A DNA stretch of 64,000 nucleotides, from contig JBJXDX010000148.1 of assembly GCA_046154585.1 (NCBI GenBank), forward strand, positions 1 through 64,000. The letters are read 5' to 3'. A model generated the notes under the pieces. The model saw only the letters and a list, made by a program, of their open reading frames with translations, ran no database searches and was not told the DNA's origin. Made by a program: the position numbers and the translations under genes. Shown piece after piece: positions 31,754 through 40,404 of this stretch. The DNA is from CADEFX01 sp046154585. Lineage in GTDB: Bacteria > Pseudomonadota > Alphaproteobacteria > Rhizobiales > Hyphomicrobiaceae. Numbering within the stretch: the first letter of the stretch is position 1; each line of letters begins with the position of its first letter.

Positions 31754-32068
31754 ATGTACGCTGTCATCAAGACAGGCGGCAAACAGTACCGCGTGGCCGC
31801 CGACGAAGTTCTCACCATCGAAAAGGTTGCAGGCGACGCCGGTGCCACGGTGGAGTTCACCGAGGTGTTGATGGTTGGTGGCTCCGGTAGTCCGAAGGTC
31901 GGCGCCCCGCTGGTGTCGGGGGCGAAGGTCACCGCCGAGGTCGTCGAGCAGGGCCGGGGCGACAAGGTCATCGCGTTCAAGAAGCGCCGCCGCAAGAACT
32001 CGCGGCGCAAGCGCGGCCACCGCCAGGAGCAGACGGTGGTCAAGATCAAGGAAATCATCGGCGCCTGA
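31754..32068 (+). CDS. rplU: 50S ribosomal protein L21
   Basis: A 104-residue protein starting MYAVIKTGGKQYRVAADEVL, the conserved opening of L21, and ending in the basic KRRRKNSRRKRGHRQ region that contacts 23S rRNA. Full length for the family. AAAGGA precedes ATG. It is the first gene of the rplU-rpmA pair, in the usual order of Gram-negative bacteria. Confidence 0.98.
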   Translation: MYAVIKTGGKQYRVAADEVLTIEKVAGDAGATVEFTEVLMVGGSGSPKVGAPLVSGAKVTAEVVEQGRGDKVIAFKKRRRKNSRRKRGHRQEQTVVKIKEIIGA

Positions 32069-32098
32069 GCGCAGCCGTAACGTCAAGGATACGCAGTC

Positions 32099-32371
32099 AT
32101 GGCACACAAAAAAGCAGGCGGTTCGTCCAGGAACGGTCGCGACACGGCGGGCCGGCGCCTCGGCGTCAAGCGCTTCGGCGGCGAGCACGTCATCCCGGGC
32201 AACATCCTGGTGCGCCAGCGCGGCACCCAGTGGCACCCCGGCACCGGCGTCGGCATGGGCACCGATCACACCATCTTTGCCGTCGTCGAAGGCAAGGTCG
32301 AGTTCGCGAGGAAGCGCAACGAGCGCGTCTTCGTGTCCGTGCGACCGTCGAAGCTCGACGCCGCCGAATAG
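32099..32371 (+). CDS. rpmA: 50S ribosomal protein L27
   Basis: A 90-residue protein starting MAHKKAGGSSRNGRDTAGRR, the characteristic L27 N-terminus that reaches the peptidyl-transferase centre, followed by LGVKRFGGEHVIPGNI. Full length. It lies 30 bp after rplU and is followed by a strong terminator. Confidence 0.98.
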   Translation: MAHKKAGGSSRNGRDTAGRRLGVKRFGGEHVIPGNILVRQRGTQWHPGTGVGMGTDHTIFAVVEGKVEFARKRNERVFVSVRPSKLDAAE

Positions 32372-32430
32372 AGCCTGGCCCTGGCTTAGGGTCCGGCGCA
32401 CGCCAGACCCCCAGGTTCGAGACATACGCA

Positions 32431-32460
32431 GGGGAGATGGCGCGCCATCTCCCCTGATTT
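32431..32460 (+). terminator. Rho-independent terminator after rpmA
   Basis: A perfect 24-nt palindrome, GGGGAGATGGCG (32431-32442) with its reverse complement to 32454, followed by TGATTTTGTTT. It ends the rplU-rpmA transcript just before the first acetyltransferase gene. Confidence 0.85.
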
Positions 32461-32477
32461 TGTTTGAGTTCGACCAG

Positions 32478-32987
32478 ATGACTGAGATCACAACACCGCA
32501 TTTGCGCTTGCGCCAGCTGACGGCGGCCGACGCACCCGAGATCGCCCGGCTCGCCGGAGACTGGGACATCGCGCGCATGACCGCCCTCATTCCGCATCCC
32601 TATTCGCTCGCCCATGCGCAGGCCTTCATTGCCGCGGTCGATGACGCAAACACGTTCGCCATCGAGCGCGATGGCGCCCTCGTCGGCTGCTGCGGCGCGC
32701 GGCCCGTCTCCGACAGCACCTATGAAATCGGCTATTGGGTCGGCAAGCCCTATTGGGGCCAAGGCATCGCGACGGAAGCCGCTGGGGCTCTGATCGCCCA
32801 CCTGCGCGCACGCGAGCCCGGCTGCGTCATCGCCATCAGCCACATGGCCGAGAACGAGGCCTCCGCGCGCGTCATTCGCAAGCTGGGCTTCCGCCGTACG
32901 GGAGAGAAGCAGACGTTCTGCGTGGCGCGTGCCGCGCCTGTACCGTCGCTCACATATATCTATCCACATGACGCATCGTTTGATTGA
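32478..32987 (+). CDS. GNAT-family N-acetyltransferase (RimJ/RimL type)
   Basis: A 169-residue protein with the acetyl-CoA loop motif YWGQGIATEAAGALI (about residues 93-107) and the C-terminal NEASARVIRKLGF motif typical of ribosomal-protein-type GNAT enzymes. The substrate is unknown. It is one of two tandem paralogues between rpmA and obg. The ATG at 32478 is just inside the transcript after the rpmA terminator. Longer frames at this locus run through rpmA and are not real. Confidence 0.85.
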   Translation: MTEITTPHLRLRQLTAADAPEIARLAGDWDIARMTALIPHPYSLAHAQAFIAAVDDANTFAIERDGALVGCCGARPVSDSTYEIGYWVGKPYWGQGIATEAAGALIAHLRAREPGCVIAISHMAENEASARVIRKLGFRRTGEKQTFCVARAAPVPSLTYIYPHDASFD

Positions 32988-33000
32988 CGGACGAACGGCG

Positions 33001-33597
33001 ATGGCAAACTCTACATCCATGATGCAGCTTCGCACCGAACGGCTCCGGCTGCGCTACTTCCGCGACAGCGACGCATCCGCATTCGTGGCGCTCGCCGGCG
33101 ATCTTTCGGTGGCGCGGATGACCAGCGACATTCCCCATCCGCTGGACGAAGCCGCTGCCGTTCCCTGGCTGCGTCGCGATGCCGACGAAGCGCGCTTCGC
33201 CATCGAATATCTCGGGCATCTGGTCGGCGGCGTCGGCTATTTCTGCCGGTCCTCCGGTGCCGGCGAGCTTGGGTTCTGGCTCGGTCGCGAATATTGGGGC
33301 CATGGCATCGCCACCGAAGCCGCGCGAGCTGTTGTCGAGCACGGGTTCGAGACGGGCAGGCTGCCGGCCTTCTCGAGCTCGCACTTCCTCGAAAATGTTG
33401 CGTCCGGGCGCGTGCTCATGAAGCTCGGCTTCGTCCCGTGCGGGCAGTCCTCGATCTGGTGCGAGGCGCGCCAGTGCATGGTCCCGACCATGGAATACCG
33501 GCTGGACCGGCAACCCGGCGCGCCCGAGCCCGATCAGCCTGGATGGCGCAATCTGCTCAACAAGGTCTTGCGGCAGCGCCAGCGACCCTCAATTTGA
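33001..33597 (+). CDS. GNAT-family N-acetyltransferase, second paralogue
   Basis: A 198-residue protein with motif EYWGHGIATEAARAVV (about 97-112) and SGRVLMKLGF. It shares an N-terminal pattern with the upstream enzyme (LAGD..VARMT.DIPHP), so the pair arose by duplication. It has about 25 extra C-terminal residues rich in Pro, Gln and Arg. The substrate is unknown. ATG 33001 is chosen over the longer frame that begins within the previous gene. Confidence 0.85.
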   Translation: MANSTSMMQLRTERLRLRYFRDSDASAFVALAGDLSVARMTSDIPHPLDEAAAVPWLRRDADEARFAIEYLGHLVGGVGYFCRSSGAGELGFWLGREYWGHGIATEAARAVVEHGFETGRLPAFSSSHFLENVASGRVLMKLGFVPCGQSSIWCEARQCMVPTMEYRLDRQPGAPEPDQPGWRNLLNKVLRQRQRPSI

Positions 33598-33630
33598 CTC
33601 CTCTCAACACGAAGCTTGCAACGTGACGCC

Positions 33631-34677
33631 ATGAAATTTCTCGACCAGGCCAAGATCTACGTTCGCTCCGGCGACGGCGGCGCGGGCTGCATCGGCTTCC
33701 GCCGCGAGAAGTTCATCGAGTTTGGCGGTCCCGACGGCGGCGATGGCGGCCGCGGCGGCGACGTCTGGGTCGAATGCGTCGGCAATCTCAACACGCTGAT
33801 CGACTATCGCTACCAGCAGCATTTCAAGGCCAAGAGCGGCACGCCCGGCATGGGTCAGAACCGCGCCGGCGCAAACGGCGCGGACGTCGTCATCAAGGTC
33901 CCGCCCGGAACGCAAATCTTGGCCGAGGACCAGGAGACGCTGATTGCCGACCTCACGCACGTCGGCCAACGCGTGCTCATCAGCAAGGGCGGCAACGGCG
34001 GCTTTGGTAACGCACACTTCAAATCGTCGACCAACCGGACGCCCCGCCACGCCAATCCCGGCCTGCCCGGCGAAGAGCTCACCCTTTGGCTCCGCCTCAA
34101 GCTCATTGCGGACGCGGGTCTGATCGGCTTGCCGAACGCCGGCAAATCGACGTTCCTGGCCGCCGTCAGCGCCGCCAAGCCCAAGATCGCCGACTATCCC
34201 TTCACCACGCTGCATCCCAACCTGGGCGTCGTGCGCGTGGGTTCGACCGATCTCGTCATGGCCGACATCCCGGGCCTCATCGAGGGCGCCAGCGAGGGCG
34301 CCGGTCTCGGCACGCAATTTCTCGGCCATGTCGAGCGCTGCCGCGTGCTGCTGCATCTCGTCGATGTGACGCAGGAGGATGTGGCGGCGGCCTACAAGAC
34401 CGTGCGCGCGGAGCTGAAAGCCTATGATCCGGACCTCGCAAAAAGGAAGGAGATCGTCGCGCTGTCGAAGTGCGATGCGGTCGATGACGAAACCATCGCC
34501 AAGCAGGCGGCCGCATTGAAAGCTGCGGCCCGCAAGACGCCGCGCGTGCTCTCGGCCGTGTCGGGCAAGGGTGTACGGGAAACGCTGTTCGCGATCGTCA
34601 AGGACATCGAGAAAGCGCAAACGCAGGAGCGCCAGGCCAATGAGGAGGCGGACAGCCCGCCAGGCTGGCAGCCGTGA
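33631..34677 (+). CDS. obg: Obg/CgtA GTPase
   Basis: A 348-residue GTPase needed for 50S ribosome assembly. The glycine-rich Obg fold occupies the first about 160 residues (RSGDGGAGCIGFRREKFIEF at its start), then the G domain with GLPNAGKST (G1), TTLHPNLG (G2 region), DIPGLIEGA (G3) and SKCD (G4). It ends with a short acidic tail rather than the long C-terminal domain found in some species. It sits between the GNAT pair and proB, the usual Rhizobiales order. Confidence 0.96.
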   Translation: MKFLDQAKIYVRSGDGGAGCIGFRREKFIEFGGPDGGDGGRGGDVWVECVGNLNTLIDYRYQQHFKAKSGTPGMGQNRAGANGADVVIKVPPGTQILAEDQETLIADLTHVGQRVLISKGGNGGFGNAHFKSSTNRTPRHANPGLPGEELTLWLRLKLIADAGLIGLPNAGKSTFLAAVSAAKPKIADYPFTTLHPNLGVVRVGSTDLVMADIPGLIEGASEGAGLGTQFLGHVERCRVLLHLVDVTQEDVAAAYKTVRAELKAYDPDLAKRKEIVALSKCDAVDDETIAKQAAALKAAARKTPRVLSAVSGKGVRETLFAIVKDIEKAQTQERQANEEADSPPGWQP

Positions 34678-34738
34678 CGTTAACCTCCTCACGCGCAATT
34701 CCTGCTACATCCCGAACCCATCGGTACCGAGCCCCATC

Positions 34739-35905
34739 ATGGCAGTGGCCACCTCCAAACCCGACGTTGCCGATCGCACCGGCGCACGGCCCGAGTGGAC
34801 GAACGCGCGCCGCATCGTCGTAAAGATCGGCTCCGCGCTACTCGTCGATCGCGCCAGCGGCCAGCTCAACGAGGCCTGGCTCAAGTCCATGGCCGACGAC
34901 GTGGCCGCGCTCGTTGCTCAAGGCAAAGAGGTGATCCTCGTCTCGTCGGGTGCCATCGCGCTCGGCCGTCATGTCATGCGGTTGCCCAAAGGCCCGCTTG
35001 AGCTGGAGCAGAGTCAGGCAGCCGCCGCCGTCGGCCAGATTAGTCTCGCCAGCGCCTATCAGGATGTGTTCAAGGCCCGCGCACTGTACGTGGCGCAGGT
35101 GCTGCTGACGCTCGGCGACACGGAAGAACGCCGGCGCTACCTCAATGCTCGGCGCACCATCGACACGCTGCTCGCCCACAAGGCCGTGCCCGTGGTCAAC
35201 GAGAACGACACGGTGGCGACGACCGAGATCCGCTACGGCGACAACGACCGCCTGTCCGCGCGCGTCGCCAGCATGATGAGCGCCGACTGCCTCGTGCTGC
35301 TGTCCGACATCGACGGCCTGTATACGGCCCCGCCAGGTCGGGGCGTGGAGGCGCAGCGCATCGATGTCGTCACGCAGATCACGCCGCAGATCGAGGCCAT
35401 GGCCGGCGATGCCGGTACAGAGCTGTCGCGCGGCGGCATGGTGACCAAGATCGAGGCCGCCAAGATTGCCCTCGGCTCCGGCACCAACATGGTGATCTCG
35501 TCAGGCCGCATCCTCAATCCGCTGCGCGCGCTCGCCGAAGGCGCGCCCTGCACCTGGTTCCTTGCCCCCTCAGATCCAGTGGCCGCACGCAAGCGCTGGA
35601 TCGCGGGCAATCTGGAATCCAAGGGCTATGTCGTCGTGGATGCCGGGGCCGAAAAGGCTCTCGCCTCGGGCAAGAGCCTGCTGCCGGCCGGCGTCCGGCG
35701 CGTCGAAGGCACGTTCGACCGCGGCGATGCCGTCGTCATTCGCGCCGCTGACGGGCGTGAGCTGGGCCGCGGCCTCATCGCCTATTCAGATGCCGATGCG
35801 GCACGTATCATCGGCAAGAAGAGCGGCGAGATCGCCCGCATCCTGGGCTACGACGGCCGCGCCGAGCTGATCCATCGCGACGACATGGCATTGAGCCGGA
35901 GCTGA
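34739..35905 (+). CDS. proB: Glutamate 5-kinase
   Basis: A 388-residue enzyme catalysing ATP-dependent phosphorylation of glutamate, the first step of proline synthesis. RRIVVKIGSALLVD starts the amino-acid-kinase domain; QSQAAAAVGQ, NENDTV and RGGMVTKIEAA follow. Residues about 295-375 form the C-terminal PUA domain. It lies 3 bp before proA, so the two enzymes of the labile glutamyl phosphate step are made together. The frame extends upstream into obg, but the ATG at 34739 fits the family length. Confidence 0.96.
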   Translation: MAVATSKPDVADRTGARPEWTNARRIVVKIGSALLVDRASGQLNEAWLKSMADDVAALVAQGKEVILVSSGAIALGRHVMRLPKGPLELEQSQAAAAVGQISLASAYQDVFKARALYVAQVLLTLGDTEERRRYLNARRTIDTLLAHKAVPVVNENDTVATTEIRYGDNDRLSARVASMMSADCLVLLSDIDGLYTAPPGRGVEAQRIDVVTQITPQIEAMAGDAGTELSRGGMVTKIEAAKIALGSGTNMVISSGRILNPLRALAEGAPCTWFLAPSDPVAARKRWIAGNLESKGYVVVDAGAEKALASGKSLLPAGVRRVEGTFDRGDAVVIRAADGRELGRGLIAYSDADAARIIGKKSGEIARILGYDGRAELIHRDDMALSRS

Positions 35906-35908
35906 GCC

Positions 35909-37198
35909 ATGAACCGCCCCGAACGCATTGACGACGCCTCCCTCATCGCTACCATGCGCGAGCTTGGGGTGCAGGCGAAGGCGGCGGCGCGTGAGCTGGC
36001 GTTGGCCTCTACAGATGCGAAAAACACGGCGCTGACGGCGGCAGCCGCGGCGATGCGGAGTGCGACAGCGAACATTCTCGCAGCCAACGCCAAGGATCTC
36101 GAAGCCGCCAAGGCCCGCGGCGTTACCGGTGCATTCCTCGATCGGCTGCTGCTGAACGAGACACGCATTGCCGCCACCGCCGATGGACTGGATGACATCG
36201 CCAAGCTTCCCGACCCCGTCGGCGCCACGATGGCCGCCTGGGAGCGGCCCAACGGCCTGCAGATCGAGCGCGTGCGCGTGCCGTTGGGCGTCATCGGCAT
36301 CATCTACGAGAGCCGGCCCAACGTCACCGCCGATGCCGGCGCGTTGGCGCTGAAGGCCGGTAACGCCTGCATCCTGCGCGGCGGAACGGAAAGCACGCAG
36401 TCGAGCCGCGCCATCCATGCGTGCCTCGCGGAAGGCCTGCGCGCGGCTGGTCTCCCCGAGGCCGCCATCTCGCTCGTGCCGACCACAGATCGCGCCGCCG
36501 TCGGCGAGATGCTGAAGGGCCTCGACGGCGCCATCGACGTCATCGTGCCGCGCGGCGGGCGCAGTCTCGTCGAGCGCGTGCAGACGGAAGCTCGCGTGCC
36601 CGTGTTCGCACATCTGGAAGGCATCTGCCACGTCTACGTCGATCGCGATGCTGACCTGGCGCGCGCCGTGCCGCTGGTCGTCAACGCCAAGATGCGCCGC
36701 ACCGGCATCTGCGGCGCTGCCGAGTGCCTGCTCGTGGATAAGGCCGGCGCGGAGAAGTCTCTCCCGCCACTCGTGGCTGCGCTTCTGGATGCCGGTTGTG
36801 AAGTGCGCGGCGACGCGCCAACGCAGTCAACCGACGCGCGCGTAAAGCCCGCCGGCGCTGACGACTACGGCAAGGAATTCCTCGACTCCATCATCGCCGT
36901 GAAGCTGGTGGACGGCGTCGATGACGCCATCGCCCACATCGCCCGCTACGGCTCGCAGCACACCGACTGCATCGTCACCGAGAACGATGCGACAGCGGAT
37001 CGCTTCCTGCGCCGCGTCGACTCGGCCATCGTCCTGCACAACGCCTCGACACAGTTCGCCGACGGCGGCGAGTTCGGCATGGGCGGCGAGATCGGCATCG
37101 CCACCGGCAAGCTGCACGCCCGCGGCCCCGTCGGCGTCGAGCAACTGACCAGCTTCAAGTACATCGTGCGCGGAACCGGCCAGGTGCGGCCGGGGTAA
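35909..37198 (+). CDS. proA: Gamma-glutamyl phosphate reductase
   Basis: A 429-residue NADPH-dependent aldehyde-dehydrogenase-like enzyme that reduces glutamyl 5-phosphate to the semialdehyde. Visible marks are PLGVIGIIYESRPNVTADAG, GGTESTQSS, the catalytic-Cys region RRTGICGAAECLL and the family end EQLTSFKYIVRGTGQVRPG. It follows proB by 3 bp. In related genomes nadD usually follows; here a copper module and repeats are in between. Confidence 0.96.
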   Translation: MNRPERIDDASLIATMRELGVQAKAAARELALASTDAKNTALTAAAAAMRSATANILAANAKDLEAAKARGVTGAFLDRLLLNETRIAATADGLDDIAKLPDPVGATMAAWERPNGLQIERVRVPLGVIGIIYESRPNVTADAGALALKAGNACILRGGTESTQSSRAIHACLAEGLRAAGLPEAAISLVPTTDRAAVGEMLKGLDGAIDVIVPRGGRSLVERVQTEARVPVFAHLEGICHVYVDRDADLARAVPLVVNAKMRRTGICGAAECLLVDKAGAEKSLPPLVAALLDAGCEVRGDAPTQSTDARVKPAGADDYGKEFLDSIIAVKLVDGVDDAIAHIARYGSQHTDCIVTENDATADRFLRRVDSAIVLHNASTQFADGGEFGMGGEIGIATGKLHARGPVGVEQLTSFKYIVRGTGQVRPG

Positions 37199-37211
37199 GA
37201 CCTTCGTATCG

Positions 37212-37391
37212 AGGCCCTGGATCCCGGCTCGCGCTCGCTTACGCTTGCTTGGCCGGGATGGCAATCTGAGGCGAAGCTTGGCTATTGCTCACTGGTGTCA
37301 TCCCGGGCAAGCGCGGGCCAAGACTACAGCCAGGGGATACGGCGCCAATTCCCGCGCGCGACCCGGGACCCAGCGTCCCGCGCGGCAGCCA
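37212..37391. repeat. Dispersed palindromic repeat R1
   Basis: The core unit 37297-37391 opens GTCATCCCGGGCAAGCGCGG and contains GCGCGACCCGGGACCCAG. An inverted piece lies at 37212-37260. The same unit occurs near 46.3 kb and related ones near 40.2 and 56.4 kb. No coding function is seen. It lies on the proA side of the copper module. Confidence 0.7.
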
Positions 37392-37405
37392 GCAAACTGA
37401 CTGAC

Positions 37406-37681
37406 TCACCGCTGCGCCCGACCCAGCACGTCCATCAGCTCCGCGATCTTCTTGCGCTGCTCGTCGGTATTGCCGCTGGCGATTGCATGCTCGACGCAAT
37501 GGCCGACATGCTCGCGCAGAACCTCTTCCTCAACGCGACGCAGCGCAGCCCGCACCGCCGAAATCTGCGTGACGATGTCGATGCAGTAACGGTCCTCCTC
37601 GACCATGCGCGCCAGGCCACGCACCTGGCCCTCGATCCGGCTCAGGCGTTTCAGAGTTGTCGATTTTGCGTCACCATGCAT
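37406..37681 (-). CDS. csoR: CsoR-type copper-sensing repressor
   Basis: A 91-residue all-helical regulator. Cys33, His58 and Cys62 have the 25- and 29-residue spacing of the CsoR copper-binding set Cys-His-Cys, distinguishing it from FrmR and RcnR types. It begins MHGDAKSTTLKRLSRIEGQV. It is divergent to copA and starts almost at its own predicted transcription start, suggesting a leaderless message. Copper binding should release it from the two palindromes in the shared promoter. Confidence 0.88.
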   Translation of the reverse strand: MHGDAKSTTLKRLSRIEGQVRGLARMVEEDRYCIDIVTQISAVRAALRRVEEEVLREHVGHCVEHAIASGNTDEQRKKIAELMDVLGRAQR

Positions 37682-37684
37682 GGC

Positions 37685-37738
37685 TTGACCAAATACCCTC
37701 CCCGGGTATAGATGTCAACACATACCCTGGCGGGGTAT
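37685..37738. promoter_or_regulatory. Divergent csoR/copA promoters with two operators
   Basis: Two 17-bp palindromes of the form ATACCC-N5-GGGTAT lie at 37693-37709 and 37722-37738. For copA, TTGACC (37685-37690) and TATAGA (37707-37712) flank the first palindrome with 16-nt spacing. For csoR, TTGACA (minus strand, 37713-37718) and TATTTG (37690-37695) have 17-nt spacing and also cover it. One bound repressor would block both promoters. Confidence 0.75.
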
Positions 37739-37753
37739 ACTGGAGACAAGAAT

Positions 37754-40114
37754 ATGACATCGAACGCGGCCCAGTCGCATGCAGCGGGATCTAGTCACGC
37801 CGCGCACCACGATCACGAGCACAACGCGAAAGACCCCGTGTGCGGCATGTCTGTGGACCCGCACACTGCCAAGCACAAAGCCGAGCATGGCGGTCGCACG
37901 TACTATTTCTGCTGCGCCGGCTGCCGGACCAAATTCATCGCCGATCCGGCGCGCTATCTGACCGACAAGGCACTGCCTTCCGAGCCCGTGCCCGAGGGCG
38001 CAATCTACACCTGCCCCATGCACCCGGAGGTGCAGCAGGTGGGACCGGGCGCCTGTCCGATCTGCGGCATGGCCCTGGAGCCGATGGTTATCACCGCAGA
38101 CGCCGGGCCGAACCCGGAGCTTGCCGACATGACGCGGCGCTTCTGGATCGGCCTCGCCTTCACGCTGCCGGTGTTCATTCTGGAGATGGGTAGCCACGTC
38201 ATCGGCTCACATGGCTTCCTCGACCAGCAGCTCTCCAACTGGACGCAACTCGTGCTCACGGCGCCCGTCGTGCTGTGGGCGGGGTGGCCGTTCTTCGAGC
38301 GCGGCTGGGCCTCACTCGTGTCGCGCAATCTGAACATGTTCACGCTGATCGCCATGGGCACAGGCGTCGCGTTTCTCTACAGCCTCGTGGCCACGGTCGC
38401 GCCGGGACTTTTCCCCGACTCGGTGAGAAGTGCGCATGGTGCGGTGCCCATATACTTCGAGGCGGCCGCCGTCATCACGGTGCTCGTGCTGCTGGGGCAG
38501 GTGCTTGAGCTGAGGGCGCGCGACCAGACCAGCGGCGCCATCCGTGCGCTGCTCGACCTGGCGCCGAAGCGAGCGCGCCGCGTCGCAGCCAGTGGTACCG
38601 ATGAAGACATTGCCCTCGATGACGTCCACGTCGGCGATCGTTTGCGCATCCGCCCGGGCGAGGCCGTGCCGGTCGATGGCGCGGTGATCGAAGGGCGCAG
38701 CGCTGTCGACGAGTCGATGGTGACAGGCGAGTCCATGCCCATCACCAAGGAGACCGGCGCCAAGGTCATCGGCGGCACGATGAACCAGACCGGCAGCTTC
38801 GTCATGCGCGCCGACAAGGTCGGGCGCGATACGGTACTCGCCCAGATCGTGCAGATGGTCGCGCAGGCGCAGCGCAGCCGCGCGCCGATCCAACGCCTCG
38901 CCGATCAGGTTTCGGGCTGGTTCGTACCGCTGGTGATTGCGGTTGCTGCACTCGCCTTCGCGGCCTGGATGATCTGGGGGCCCGAGCCGCGTCTCGCTTA
39001 TGCTCTGGTGGCGGCGGTGTCGGTGCTGGTGATCGCATGTCCGTGCGCACTCGGCCTCGCGACGCCCATGTCGATCATGGTCGGCGTCGGCCGCGGCGCG
39101 CGGTCGGGCGTGCTGATCCGCGACGCGGAAGCGCTGGAGCGCATGGAGAAGGTCAACACGCTCGTCATCGACAAGACGGGCACGCTGACCGAGGGCAAAC
39201 CGAAGGTCGTTGCGGTGCGCACAACTTCGGGATGGACCGAGAACGATCTACTGTGCCTCGCTGCCAGCCTGGAGCGCAGCAGCGAGCATTCGCTGGGTGC
39301 GGCAATCATCGCCGCGGCCAATGAGCGGGGACTGCAGCTCGCGACGGCGCAGGATTTCGACTCCCCCGTCGGCAAAGGCATCGTCGGCACCGTCGATGGC
39401 AAGCGCCTCGTCATCGGCAATCGCAAGATTCTCGCCGATGCTGGGATCGCGGCCCCGACGCTTGATGCTCAGGCCGATGCTCTACGGCAGGACGGAGCAA
39501 CCGTTGTGCACGTCGCAATCGACGGCGCCATCGCGGGTCTGATCGCAATCGCCGATCCGATCAAGCCGAGCGCGTCGAAAGCCATCGATGCCCTGAAGAC
39601 CGATGGCATTCGCGTGGTCATGCTGACAGGCGACAACGCCACCACGGCTCACGCCGTCGCCCGCAAGCTCGGCATCACGGAAGTGGAGGCCGAGGTATTG
39701 CCGCAGGACAAGAGCCGCATCGTCGAGCGCCTGCGCGGCGAAGGCCAGGTCGTGGCCATGGCGGGCGACGGCATCAACGATGCGCCGGCGCTGGCCGCCG
39801 CGGACGTCGGCATCGCCATGGGCACGGGAACGGATGTCGCCATGCAGAGCGCCGGCGTCACGCTCCTCAAGGGTGACCTCGCCGGCATCGTCCGCGCGCG
39901 CCATCTCTCGACGGCCACCATGGCCAACATTCGCCAGAACCTGTTCTTCGCCTTCATCTACAATGCGGCGGGTGTGCCAATCGCGGCGGGTGTGCTGTAT
40001 CCCGTCTTCGGCCTGCTGCTGTCGCCCATGATCGCCGCCGCGGCCATGGCGCTGTCCTCTGTGAGCGTGATCGGCAATGCGCTGCGCTTACGGACGGCGA
40101 ACATCGATAGCTGA
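37754..40114 (+). CDS. copA: Copper-translocating P-type ATPase with YHS and metal-binding N-terminus
   Basis: A 786-residue P1B-type ATPase. The N-terminus has a His-rich stretch, a YHS-type domain (KDPVCGMSVDPH, then YYFCCAGCRTKF) and a heavy-metal-binding segment (YTCPMHPEV, CPICGMALEP) in place of a classical CxxC ferredoxin-like domain. The core has TGES, the membrane metal motif CPC (IACPCALGLATP, near residue 428), the phosphorylated Asp in DKTGT (near 473) and GDGINDAPA. It exports Cu(I). ATG 37754 follows GGAGAC; the earlier ATG at 37712 lies in the promoter. Control is by CsoR. Confidence 0.93.
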   Translation: MTSNAAQSHAAGSSHAAHHDHEHNAKDPVCGMSVDPHTAKHKAEHGGRTYYFCCAGCRTKFIADPARYLTDKALPSEPVPEGAIYTCPMHPEVQQVGPGACPICGMALEPMVITADAGPNPELADMTRRFWIGLAFTLPVFILEMGSHVIGSHGFLDQQLSNWTQLVLTAPVVLWAGWPFFERGWASLVSRNLNMFTLIAMGTGVAFLYSLVATVAPGLFPDSVRSAHGAVPIYFEAAAVITVLVLLGQVLELRARDQTSGAIRALLDLAPKRARRVAASGTDEDIALDDVHVGDRLRIRPGEAVPVDGAVIEGRSAVDESMVTGESMPITKETGAKVIGGTMNQTGSFVMRADKVGRDTVLAQIVQMVAQAQRSRAPIQRLADQVSGWFVPLVIAVAALAFAAWMIWGPEPRLAYALVAAVSVLVIACPCALGLATPMSIMVGVGRGARSGVLIRDAEALERMEKVNTLVIDKTGTLTEGKPKVVAVRTTSGWTENDLLCLAASLERSSEHSLGAAIIAAANERGLQLATAQDFDSPVGKGIVGTVDGKRLVIGNRKILADAGIAAPTLDAQADALRQDGATVVHVAIDGAIAGLIAIADPIKPSASKAIDALKTDGIRVVMLTGDNATTAHAVARKLGITEVEAEVLPQDKSRIVERLRGEGQVVAMAGDGINDAPALAAADVGIAMGTGTDVAMQSAGVTLLKGDLAGIVRARHLSTATMANIRQNLFFAFIYNAAGVPIAAGVLYPVFGLLLSPMIAAAAMALSSVSVIGNALRLRTANIDS

Positions 40115-40131
40115 GGTCTATCCAACCCTTT

Positions 40132-40305
40132 CGTCATCCTCGAGCGGCGAGCGGAACGCGAGCCGTCTCGGGGACCCAGCACAAGATGCGCCGAAGGCAC
40201 GTTATATAAGCTTCTTCGACGAGTGTCGTGCGAAGTACGCCTCCGGCATGACTGCTGGATCCCCGCGCTTCACGCGGCTACGCCGCGCTCGCGCGAGGAT
40301 GACGG
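40132..40305. repeat. Dispersed palindromic repeat R2
   Basis: It opens CGTCATCCTCGAGCGGCGAG and ends GCGCGAGGATGACGG, so the ends are inverted copies; it contains GGGGACCCAGCAC. It belongs to the same loose family as R1, R3 and R4. It lies on the nadD side of the copper module. The region 40115-40404 holds no gene. Confidence 0.65.
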
Positions 40306-40404
40306 AAGTGGGCGTTTAGCCTATACGCATTCAAACCAACCCACCCCTTGACGCGCGGCCGCACGCCACCGCCAATACCGGCCCAGGCGAGGAGTAATCA
40401 TCCG

